From positions 89,572,756 to 89,636,755 of the forward strand of contig CM060731.1 in the NCBI GenBank assembly GCA_030704615.1: a stretch of 64,000 nucleotides of DNA, given 5' to 3'. The position numbers and the translations under genes were made by a program. Shown piece by piece: positions 11,341 through 21,800 of this stretch. How positions within the stretch are numbered: the stretch's first letter is position 1; each line of letters begins with the position of its first letter. This DNA comes from Takakia lepidozioides (lineage: Eukaryota > Streptophyta > Takakiopsida > Takakiales > Takakiaceae). The notes below the pieces were generated by a model. The model saw nothing but the letters and a program-made list of their open reading frames with translations, was not told the origin of the DNA and ran no database searches.

Positions 11341-13227
11341 TCGCAGCGAGTTTTCAAAATTTCCCAAAAGTGACCGGACATGATGTGGCCACGTAGCACC
11401 TGCAGGTACTGCCCAAATTCCGGGCCAATCGGCGCAAATCTGCCAAAACGCGCTCGTTGACAGTGGGGCCCAATTTTCCAACATGTGGTAAAAATAAAAG
11501 TGTTTTTTTTAGTTTTTCATATTTTGGCTGACGGGATGAACTCTGTTTCATCCAAAAATTGGAGCACTTCAAGCAGGAGACATCCTCCACGCAACGCAGG
11601 AAAAATGGGTGGATTTCGCCTAGTAGGCACCAGGTGGTAGTTGGCGAAAGTAGGTAGATGTGCACACGACACCTGCAACACGCAGAGAGACCAAACGCGC
11701 GAAGCAAGAATTCATGCGTGAAAGAGCATAACTCTGCCCTAACATGGAATTTCCCTAATCGGTAAAAGGATCCTGGCGCTCCATTTTGGCCCCCCATTCC
11801 ATGGCGCAGATTTCACAAAAAACCCCCAAAATCCAAAAAAGTTATTAATGTTCAAAGTTTTCAACGGCCCGTTGTGGGCCTAGTGGTCGTTTAAGGGTTA
11901 ATCTAATTGGTTTATTTTAGGTGGGTTGAATCATGTCTTTGTGAATATAAACATGTGTCATGTATAAAAGGTAATTGTGCCCCGTTTTTTATGTTTAATT
12001 TTCCAGGCATGTTGTATTATGCAAACATAATTTTTCCCTAGTTATTTTCAGTTCGGCCTTCCTTCTAAGATGGGATTATGTTTTTAATTGGCAAATTGAA
12101 GAGCCATTTTTTATTTTGATGGAGGTCCTTATGTTTTTTTTTTCTTTTGATGTGGACACTAAAATGGCACCTTGCCGAGTGACAACACAAAGCAAATTCA
12201 TGCATTACTGAAGATTTTTGTTATACGATTTATTTGTTAATGAATTGTAGTCTTACTAATGATTTATGTTTGTCCCCAGACTCCCCACAGCATGATAAAA
12301 CAACTAATCTACACTCACAAGAAATAATTTGCAAATGTCTGACACAATCCAAAATTGATCCACCACTAGTCTAATCCAATTGTCACTCCAACATTTATAA
12401 AGAATAAAAGTTTTCATCTATTCAAACATTATGCAATCTGATAGATTGGAAATATTCCATCTTCCATTTCAAAATCTTAGGTAGTAACTATTAATTCAAA
12501 TAAATTATAAATGACACTAGCAAGTAAGTTTAAGCATAAACCATTGTGGAGCTGGGATTCCTTCTCACCTTCCTTTTCGACATGGATGAATGGAGGAGGG
12601 ATGCACTCCGGATGATTTAGAGATGGACGGAGCCAGGATGAAGTCTGGATGAACTTACACCTTGCGCATGAGGATGAGCTGGCAACAACTGATGACTTTA
12701 TTAGGTGTTGTCTTATTCTAACAGCTAGTTTAGGATTAGATTAGGATGGATTTGGGTGATCTGGCTTCTTTCTATGGCTATGCTGGAAGGGCATCTGGTG
12801 GGCCTATATGTAAGTGCCACGTGGCACTAGGATTAGATTATGACCTAATACTATTTAAGCCTCACTGCCGTGGCAGTGAGGGTGGTGGCTTTTGGGTCTT
12901 ACGTGAGTGTACGCTGAGTGTAACGATGTGCTTGAGTGTGTGGATGAAAGTGCTTTTGAAGTCCAAGTGAGTTGCGTCCTCTTTGTGAGATTCCGTCTTC
13001 TCTGCCAGGCCTATCTATCGACTACATTCCCCAGATAGAATTAAGTCCGGTAGAGGAAGGGGAACAAGCCCATAGCGCCGGAATCATGGTGGAGATGCGG
13101 GGTAACTAAAAATCGTTGACAGAGGATTTAGCTCGTACGAAACACCTGAGAACAGTAGATTGTGTACGGGGGATCCTGCATGACTGAGGGGAGAGGTAGT
13201 GGCAAAATGGCGGCTTGTGTGTCGCGC

Positions 13228-13260
<33 letters not shown>

Positions 13261-13296
13261 CCGCTCGAGCTTTTCTATGTTTTGAGAGTTTTGTAA
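11341..13296. other. No recognised gene; possible LTR/promoter of the family A element in its right part
   Basis: 11341-12540 is unassigned and becomes A+T-rich. 'tggtcgtttaagggttaa' at ~11885 recurs at ~18262 in the same orientation. From ~12700 to 13080 the sequence has a TATA-like 'actatttaagcc' and lies directly upstream of the family A reading frames, so an LTR there is plausible, but no second copy is in the window. A (GA)n run sits at 13230-13254. Confidence 0.35.
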
Positions 13297-13821
13297 GTGC
13301 GCACTATGGCTTCCAGTTCTGAGCGTGGTTGGTTTGAGCTTGATCAATTCGAGGTTCCACGCTTGAAACAGACTCAGGTGTTGGAATCTCGCTACATTTG
13401 TGAGCTTGCACGCAACCTGTTGCCTGAGCAGCTGGTGTTTGTCGATTACCCGGAAGGAGAACCTAATCTACGGCTTGAGCTCCCGCTGGACACGCCCTCG
13501 GAGTTCTGGGCCAAGACCTTTGAGGAAACTGCGCACAAAGAGGCTTGCAAACCCATACACACCAAAGTGGAACAGAGGGAGCAGAGCCGGCGTATTCGCG
13601 AGTCTCTTCAGGGAGCCAACGCTGCACGCCTTCTCCTCAAGCTTCATTCCAGGGAAGTCACTCTACAAATTCCCCTTGCTAGTGCCAAGGAGCAGTTGGA
13701 GAGTGGTGAGAAACTTAGTTGGGCTGTCTTGGGCATTCCACAATTCTCTGTGAGTCGAGAATTGGGTGTAGAGCTTGAAAGCTTCCTGCCTCCTGACAAG
13801 CCGAGCCCTCTACGATTGTAG
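13297..13821 (+). pseudogene. Unrecognised frame at the start of retroelement family A (gag position)
   Basis: The open frame of 174 codons begins with 'MRTMASSSERGWFELDQF'. A second Met four codons in ('MASSSERG') is an alternative start. The protein is charged and has no motif I can name. Its position directly upstream of a protease remnant and RT of the same strand suggests a gag-like role (inference). A stop at 13819 is followed in another frame by 'ELVKGGTSILLANLRP', so the original frame probably continued. Confidence 0.4.
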
Positions 13822-14226
13822 GAACTGGTTAAAGGAGGTACATCGATTCTGCTTGCTAATTTAAGGCCTCGAGTTCCGCCAGCCCCTACCCGGGATCCCA
13901 CTTGGGAAGAGCTCATCACTAGTATTCTTGACTCTGAGTTCCCTTTTTGTCCCAGTGATGTGTTGATCTTTCCGGGGATGTGTTTTCGGCATGAAACAAT
14001 AGGTCTCTACAAGGCCGAAGAAGCCAAGGCATATCCTGCCTATACGCTGTTGGTGAAAGAAAAGGTGGTACGCAACATCGTGCGCATGACTTTTTGGCTC
14101 AAGGGTGAAGAGGAACTGTGGGCATTCTTGGGAGAAGGAGTGTACCTGCTGCACAAGCATCGCTTCATCACAACCTACTGTGTGTCTGGGTGGGATTCGA
14201 AGCTCAGTGCCCCTTCGGACAGGTAG
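13822..14226 (+). pseudogene. Continuation of the family A 5' region (unknown protein)
   Basis: The frame contains 'ELVKGGTSILLANLRP', then 'FPFCPSDVLIFPGMCFRHET' and ends with 'VSGWDSKLSAPSDR'. A diverged copy of its first part ('ELVRGGSSLVLANLRP ... ENDILIFPG') lies at ~14655-14840, so the segment is partly duplicated within the element. The domain is unknown. Confidence 0.4.
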
Positions 14227-14281
14227 CCGTGTACGCCTCTTCTCATGCCTGTATTTACAAGAGAGGGAAACATAAGAGACG

Positions 14282-14842
14282 ATGGGACTAAGTGAGTTGG
14301 AAAAATGTGTAGCGGAGGAGAGGGAAGAGACAGCAACTAATGAAAAGAATAACATGGAAATGGGAGAGTCGTCTGGAGATCACAAGGATCCGGCGATTAT
14401 GCCTCAACCCACATTTGATTTGGATGAGCTGTGTGAAGCCATGGGGGTGATTTCAAATTGCCCCCCCCCTTATGAAGCTGTTGTTGAAACAAACTGAAGT
14501 TCCGGATACTACTCCGCGGAAAACTGATCATGGGGAGCGAATGCATAAGCAACAATACCCTGAGTACAACTTAGGGGAGGATTTTGAGTCCTTCTTGGAA
14601 TTTTTTGAAATCAGCACTGAAGCTTCTTGCCACCACACCAACCGAGTCCAGTCAGGCTCTGGGAGTTAGTCCGAGGAGGGAGCTCTCTTGTTTTGGCCAA
14701 TCTACGCCCTCTCTGGAAACCTGAGCACAATGTCGAGTTGTCTTGGGAGGATCATGTAGCGGGCCTTCCAGTTTCTTGTTTTCCACATACTGAGAACGAC
14801 ATCCTCATCTTTCCTGGCACTACTACGTTTAGCGGGGTTTAG
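14282..14842 (+). pseudogene. Family A: acidic segment plus diverged duplicate of the preceding segment
   Basis: 14282-14497 encodes an acidic stretch starting 'MGLSELEKCVAEEREETA'. After a frame change, 14655-14840 encodes 'ELVRGGSSLVLANLRP...NDILIFPG', a repeat of 13822-13975. This may be two related modules of one polyprotein or a tandem duplication. No known domain was recognised. Confidence 0.35.
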
Positions 14843-15204
14843 CGACGCCGGGACCCCGAGCACGCCGGACGCGACGACCCTCCTTCGACTGCAGCGCCGG
14901 GCAAAATTGTCCGAATCCAATGGCGGAATGAACTTGGAGGCTGCAATTCCATGGGCAAATCTTGTGAAGGCACATTCCTACGCCGACCCCTTGCTCGCGG
15001 AGCGCATGTAGTCGCCCTTGCATGGTTCCGCCTCCACGCAACCGTCTCCTCCTGTCGTTGCTAAACAAGGTTATTGTATCTTGCCTCCACTCATGTATGG
15101 ATGGGGTGTTCTTCAGTATGAAACTCATGCGCTTGGTTAATCACCATGATGGGTAATTTTACCCTCTTTGAATTTTTGGGTTTCGGCACCATTTTCCTAG
15201 GTTG
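14843..15204. other. GC-rich segment with no assigned gene
   Basis: Begins with a GC-rich stretch ('tttagcgacgccgggacccc'). Plus-strand frames give short unassigned peptides that could be part of family A gag. Nothing firm. Confidence 0.25.
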
Positions 15205-15450
15205 GGCCCGAAAATGGCTAAGTCCCAAAACTGACTGGGCGCGGAACTAGAAAAATGGCGCCGAATTTCCGGTTGCGGTTCTAGCCACCCTAGGGACTTA
15301 GCCATTTTCGGGGCCCCGAACTGGAAAAATGGCGCCATTTTTCCAGTTCGGGGCCAAAAATGGCTAAGTCCCAGATCTGACAGGGCGCGGAACTGGAAAA
15401 ATGGCGCCGAATTTCCGGTTGCGGTTCCAGCCACCCTAGGGACTTAGCCA
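15205..15450. repeat. Foldback (MITE-like) element with nested palindromes
   Basis: Two similar units each begin with 'aaatggctaagtccc' (15211 and 15356) and end with its complement 'gggacttagccat' (15293-15305 and 15438-15450). Within each is 'aaaaatggcgccgaatttcc'. The central ~45 bases (~15310-15354) form their own near-perfect palindrome around 'aatggcgccatt' with 'ccccgaactgg' arms. The whole could fold into a large hairpin. It separates the upstream family A frames from the protease remnant. No target duplication was identified. Confidence 0.7.
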
Positions 15451-15465
15451 TATGGGAAAACTGTA

Positions 15466-15672
15466 TTGCTGACCTGCATTGTCACCATGGGTGAACAAAT
15501 TTTGTTGGGGCTGGATTGGATGAAGGGTGCAAAGGCCAGCATTGACATCATGAACAATCTTATGTGCCTTCACAATGGTGAGGGGCAACCTTACAAGGTG
15601 AGTCTAAGCCATGTTACTATTTGCCGCTGGGACCTCTATGGCCAACTATTCTCGTCTCAAGCTTCAAGCTGA
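15466..15672 (+). pseudogene. Retroviral-type aspartic protease remnant (family A)
   Basis: 'EQILLGLDWMKGAKASID' matches the C-terminal flap/'GLDW' region of gypsy proteases ('ILGxDxL...A.ID'). The N-terminal catalytic D[T/S]G part is not seen, being lost or displaced by the foldback element just upstream. RT of the same strand follows ~350 bp later. Confidence 0.55.
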
Positions 15673-16011
15673 GCAGATGAAGGAGCAGGTGGGTTTACAT
15701 TATAATTGAGCCAGATTCAGCCAATTCCAACCATTTGGTGATAATTTGTACCAATGGCATTTCCCTCCACCAGGTAAGAAGTCTGGACCTCTCCTGCCTG
15801 TGGCAAAGAATACCATGTTGCTACATTCTCCAGTTGACTTCAGTATCCCTGCTTTTTCTCAGCACATAGTACCTACAGGCTTAGCTTTTGCTTGCCCTAC
15901 AGGTCATTTCCTTGAGGTTGAAGGCTGGAAAAAACTTACCCTCCAAAAACACTGTCTGGTTGCTTCTGGGGTTTTAGACAGGGGGATTCAAGGGAGAGGT
16001 CAGATTACTGA

Positions 16012-16890
16012 TTGCTAATCCAGAACGTATCAGCATCAGTGTCCGCAAGGGGTCACGTCCTTGCTAGGCTCACTGCTTCTCCTTTGTTCGAGTTGGGCTC
16101 TGTTCAGCAAGGCCTCAGTCTTCATGATATTGGGCTGGTGGACTCCCCCGTGGACCAACTCCAGGCGTTTGCCTCTCACTCCGGCTGCACTGACAAAGGC
16201 ATGTTTACTCCCAAACAAGAGCAGCATTTCCAACAGGTCTTAAAAGATATCAAAGTGGGTGATCATCTTACTTCCCAGCAGATTAATCGCCTGCACCTGT
16301 TTCTCCGTGACAATCTCGACATCTTTAGTAAAGGGCTCCATGACTTAGGCCGCATCACCCTTCTGGATCATGACATCATCACGGATGGTAAGCCTATCAA
16401 ACAACATGCTTATAGAGAGAGTGTTCATGAGTGCAAAATCATTCAGGAAGAGATTACCAAGATGCTTGATGCTGGTGTCATCACCCCCTCCATATCCCCT
16501 TGGGCAAGTCCCATTGTCTTAGTGGGTAAAAAGGATGGCTCAACCCGTTTTTGCGTTGACTTTCGGCGTTTAAATGCCATCACAAAGAAAGATGTCTACC
16601 CTTTGCCACGCATTAATGAAACGCTAGATCAATTTAATGGGGCCACTATCTTCTCTTCATTAGATTTAGCCTCTGGCTTTTGGCAAGTTCTTTTAACTGC
16701 TGCTGCTAAGGAGAAAACTGCCTTCACCTGTAGGATGGGCCTCTTCCAATTTGAAACAATGCCTTTTGGCCTTTGCAATGCCACTGCTACATTTCAGCGC
16801 CTTATGGACATTGTTTTAGGAAACCTTCGTTGGGAGTGTGCATTAGTTTACATTGATGACATCAACATTTATTCTACAACGTTTGATGCT
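16012..16890 (+). pseudogene. Gypsy family A reverse transcriptase, truncated
   Basis: Open plus-strand frame with the full fingers/palm order: 'ISPWASPIVLVGKKDGSTRF', 'CVDFRRLNAITKKD', 'FSSLDLASGFWQV', 'MPFGLCNATATFQRLMD' and the catalytic 'LVYIDDINIYSTTFDAH'. This is a canonical Ty3/gypsy RT. Just after the YIDD motif (~16885) the homology stops, and the frame runs into a second, different RT (family B). RNase H and integrase of family A are therefore missing. Confidence 0.85.
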
Positions 16891-18230
16891 CATGGATTTA
16901 CAGCCTCACGGACTATGGAGTTGTTCGAAGCTGGATTGGTGGAGTTGTCAAGCGGGGAGTAAGCCTCGGCAACGGTGATGCCAGCTAAGAAGGATGTCTA
17001 TGGCAATTGGACAGAAAGAAGGATGTGTGGGGACTACCGTCCTGTGAACCGTCAGACTAAGTCTGATAGATATGCCATGCCAACTCCAGAGGAGATCTTT
17101 GATGCCATTGGGCATGCAAAGGTGTTTAGCACATTGGACTTGTGATTCGGTTACCACCAGTTGCCAATCAAAGAGGTTGACAAGCAAAAGACGACATTCT
17201 GGGGGATTGACCAACATGGGAAGGATTGCTTGTACCAATGGCGGTTCCTACCGTTTGGGTTGAAAAATGCTCCTGCAGAGTTTCAGAGGGTCATGGATAG
17301 GATTCTTGCGGGGCTAGACTTTGCCCGGTGCTACATTGATGACATCATCATCTTTAGTGCTACGATTGAGGAGCACGAGAGACACCTTCAGATGGTGTTT
17401 GAGCGCATGGGTTGAAATTGCACCCTGGGAAGTGCAAGTTATTTCACAACCAGATTGAGTATCTGGGCCACATGATATATCCTAGAGGATTGGGTATTCA
17501 AAAGATGAAGGTGGAGGCCATTGCACGCATTCCACGCCCCATCGATGTTAGCAGAGTTCGTGCTTTCATGGGATTGACAAACTACTTTCGACAGTTTGTC
17601 AAGGGATTTAGCAGCATTGGCAAGGCTCTTACCAAGTTGACCAAGGTGGGTCAGGAGTGGCAGTGGGAGGAGGAGCAGGAGGAAGCCTTTGAGGAACTCA
17701 AGGCTCGATTGACTTCTGCGTCTATTCTGAGGCGGCCTATTCGGGGGCGGTCTTTCCATACGGATTGGAGTATGTTGGGGATTGGAGCAGTGCTCACATA
17801 GGTGGATGATGAGGGAAGAGAATTCATAGTGACATATGCTAGCTGCTCGAACAATGATGCCGAGGCGAAGTATAGTTCCTATAAAGGGGAGTGTCTAGCT
17901 GCAGTACGGGCAGTGACACATTTTAGATGCTACCTCTATGGCAATCTCTTCACCCTTGTCACGGATCACCAACCATTGAAGTGGTTGATGGAGTCAGACA
18001 AGTTTACATGGAAGCTTGCACGGTGGGCACTTATGCTTCAAGAGTACGACTTCCAGGTGGTGCATCGAGCCGGAATAGTCAACCGAGATGCGGATGATTG
18101 AGTCGCAATCCATGCACAAGTGAGCTTGATGATACATGAGCTCGTTGGCATGGTGAGACGGACAAGGAGATGGTACCAGGATGGCACGTATCTGCCTTTT
18201 TATGCATTCTAGCAAGGGGAGCTCAACAAT
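16891..18230 (+). pseudogene. Gypsy family B pol 5' half: RT and RNase H (decayed)
   Basis: Begins inside RT at 'ELFEAGLVELSSGE' and continues, through stops and frameshifts, with 'MPAKKDVYGNWTERR', 'LPFGLKNAPAEFQRVMD', the intact catalytic 'CYIDDIIIF' and the tether 'YLGHMIYP'. RNase H follows with 'TDWSMLGIGAVLT', 'YKGECLAAVRAV' and 'TDHQPLKWL'. Similarity to the complete element ends at 'AFLCILA' (~18215), the point where the 11.2 kb fragment begins on the other strand. Unlike the complete element at 30.2 kb, the RT active site here keeps both aspartates. Confidence 0.85.
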
Positions 18231-18865
18231 TTAGGAGAAAAAGTCAAACTACCCCACTGGTCGTTTAAGGGTTAAACTTAGTTGAAATGTTCATGTAACC
18301 ATTAGAAATGGACCATCAATCAATAACTCAGCTGGATGGTGCATTGAGTGCCACTCAAAAGTCAGATGATACGGGAGTGATAGGTTCTTCTCCCCTTTCC
18401 ATAGGGCCGAGTCTCGTGTGAAAACCTACATGGTGACTGTGAAAGAGATTATTTTCTCCTCTCACTATAATTAAGGAGCCTGATTTGTGAGCTGTGGGTC
18501 CTAGCGTCCTAGCCTGGTGTTTCCCTTTCCTTTATTATTGAAAATAATTTGATTCAAAGCTTCCAGTCATCACATTCCATTTTCAGAAGACCTAAATATG
18601 TAACAATACAATCAATATCATAAAAATTCAGATTAGGTCCCTAAGTCCATACCAACTGAAAATTACTGTACATCATTAAACTCGACAATGTAAAATAATT
18701 TATGCATCTTCCTAACTCTTACATAGCACATTTTCACTCAATTTTGTGTTGGGTAAGTAGTGGCAAGCAACGCTAGTAAGCCTTTATATCCAAATAACAC
18801 TTCAACCTAAAAACACAATCATCAAAAAGATACATAATGAAGTTGAAAAAGTAATAAAATAGAAC
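18231..18865. other. No gene seen
   Basis: A+T-rich sequence between the gypsy fragment and the CACTA element. Contains 'tggtcgtttaagggttaa' (~18262), shared with ~11885. No other feature recognised. Confidence 0.5.
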
Positions 18866-18868
18866 ATA

Positions 18869-21800
18869 CACTACAACAGATCGGGTATATATGACTACCA
18901 ACCCGCGGTAGTCATGGCTTTCCTGACTATAACCATGACTTCCCTGTATTTCTAGACCAAATTGAGCTTTACGTAGTTGTTCAGATGACTATTTGACTAC
19001 GTAGTCATCTGAACGACTACGTTGGTAGACGCCTTCATGACTGCAGGACTCCGCACTGGACGTAAGGCTGGTCAACGATGGTTGACCAACGCGAGCTCAC
19101 CACCAAATAGTTGCCTGAATGACTTCTAGTGCAAGCCTTGTAGCCAAAAGGTTAAAAAATTCAAAAAGTTGCTTATAGGGTTGCCCATTATGGTAGCCAT
19201 GAAGAGAGGGTTGGGACTTGGCCTCCTTCATGGGCTTTTGCTTAGTATCGAGCCGAGAGCATGGAACGCGACGAGGTCAGCATTCTGCGAGATAGACATA
19301 GGTCGGCGAATGGATTACCTTCAATCTCCTTCCGAGTTCTTTGTACAAGAAACAACCAGAAAACACCACAGTGCAGGAGCGCTCAAGAAACTCCACAAAA
19401 ATCTTGCGCATGGGGCCGCTAGTGGTTGTCCCACAAACAGCAATGGTGATATTACCAGCCCATTACTCTCTCGCTCCAATTCCTTTTGTCTATGCAAGTA
19501 TTCCTAATGCCTTTTCTCTCCCTTCAGTGTCTTGATTGCCAACTCCACTTTTTGTCAGAGCACCAGACAATGACTTTCACTTGGCTGACACAGGTCACTT
19601 GAAGACTCAAATATTTGGGAGCTCAGATCAGTTTCTCCATGCTTTGTTCCACAGTAACCAATCTCTGCATCTTTTGTTGTTCGACTTTTACCCCCACCTT
19701 TGGTGCCTTGTCATTTACAGCGCCTCCTCCTTTGCTGGTGCATGTTCTTCTGAATGGAAAGCAACATATCCCCCTACCTTTGAGTTGCCAAAAACTAGCT
19801 GCGACAACTTATTCCACATGCTCAGCGCCGGACATGAAGTCCTCTTGTTTGCATGGTAAGCACCCATCCTTTCATTTGCTGCAACTTGGCTTTTCTCAAT
19901 CTGTCCCCTTTAATTCTAGGTATGGCTCTACTTTGGATCCCTTTGCTTGTGACAACAAAATTGACATGCCCATTTTGCATACTTCAACTCATCTCAAACA
20001 AGTTTTGTCGCCCTTATTCATACATGTGGTGATCCAATTGCAGGGTTATTACTTGGCATCTTCATCCCTTTCTCCCGCTCAATGCACTGTTACTAATTAG
20101 TGACCCCAACAGCTCCAGCCTTTGCTTGTGTCAACACCTCATCTCCAGGTTTGCACTCCAGACCTTGTTCCCACCTTTGCTTTTCAGTCCATTTCTTTGC
20201 TTGGGTTTTTGACTGAACATAATCACTCAACTTTCAGATTCAAGTACAACCTATTTCTGGCTCCTCGATGATGGTATATTCTGGTACTTCCAGCCTGGAA
20301 CTTGTACTTCTACTTCATACCGCTGGTTCAAAACTTTGCTTACCTCCAGTCCCCTCACCTTGTGACGACCTATTTGTAGCAACACCTCATGTTCCCTCCG
20401 TTGTGTTCCAATCTGCTTTATTCTGTACCCTTGTTGAACTGTTTTTTGTTGCTCCTGCCCTGATTTCCAGATTGGTTCACAAGGTTTGGCATCCATATCA
20501 GTCCCACATGTACCTTCATTCCACCCTTCAACAAATTTGTCTCCAGCTATCTTCTAAACCACAAGTCTTCATTGCATTGTTAGATGTTGTAGCTTCAATA
20601 TGGCCATCACATCTTGGACTTTGGCATGAGTTTTTAAGAGGTCCTTCACAATGGTGGGACAACCACAGTTGCAAGGTGTGGCTTTCTTAATGACATCTGA
20701 TGTGAACAAGTTTGTCTATGGTAGTTTGGAATGATTGTGACATGTTATTGCATTGCCAATGTGGCAGCTGTGAAAAGCAAAAACCAACTTGAAGAGGAGA
20801 AGCTTTTCTTCAAATATTTTTGGACCCCAGTCAATGGTTTACAAGGTTCTTTGGAGAGTCAGCTTGGTCTTAGCAGGCCGTGTTTCAATCCCTGCCTGTT
20901 CAGCTGCACCGTGGTGGTTCTCACAGACCAATCCGACATTACCTGACTACAGACACAAGCAGCACACACAAGAGGTCCTTTTGGGTTGATGGTCGGTTAA
21001 ATCCTCCATGGGTCATGACACAAGGTCAAGGATAATGTGGTGAGGCACCTTCTTCTTCAACCTATTTCAGTCTGTTTTGCCCTCTCCTCATTAGGGTTGG
21101 GGTGTTTGCTGGAAGAACTTCACGCCGTCAGTGTCAGCAAGGCTGAGGATGTATTCATCATTTATACACAGGCAGGGATAGCTGAAGGACCAGGTCCATA
21201 GAGGTTCAGATTCATCCAAGAGGGCTAGATTTCAAACACAAGATTACTTCTGATTCCCTGTGGATCGATAGCTACAAGAAATCTGCGTGGATAGATGGTC
21301 AACTGGAAACAGCAGTGGCAGCAGCACAATTGATAGAACAAGACACAGCTAATGAAGGCACCTTCTTCAACACATTTCAGCCTGTTTTTCCCTGTTATCA
21401 GAGTCGTCCCTAATTTCATGTTGAATTCTGCAAGTTAGCTGGTTGAGTGAACCTTTGATAGTTTGGAGTGATGATACTGCCAATGTGACAACAGCAATGG
21501 TGGGACAATCGTGGCAAGAAGGTGAATGCCTGTTGGATTATAGAGTAGCAGATGCAATTGAGCATAGGAACTAGTGTGATAAGTTGAGGTGGGTGTTTCC
21601 TAGAACAAATTTAGGCTGTCATCGTCAGCTGCTAGCAGCAAGGCAAGGATGTATGCATGATTTGGCATGGGTAGCTGAAGGAGCAGGGAAGAGGGCCAGA
21701 TTTCAAGCTCCAGATTACCTATGATTCCTTGTGGATCAATAGCTACAAGAAACCTGCATGGGTAGATGGTCAACTAAAGGCACCAGCTGCAGCACTAAGG

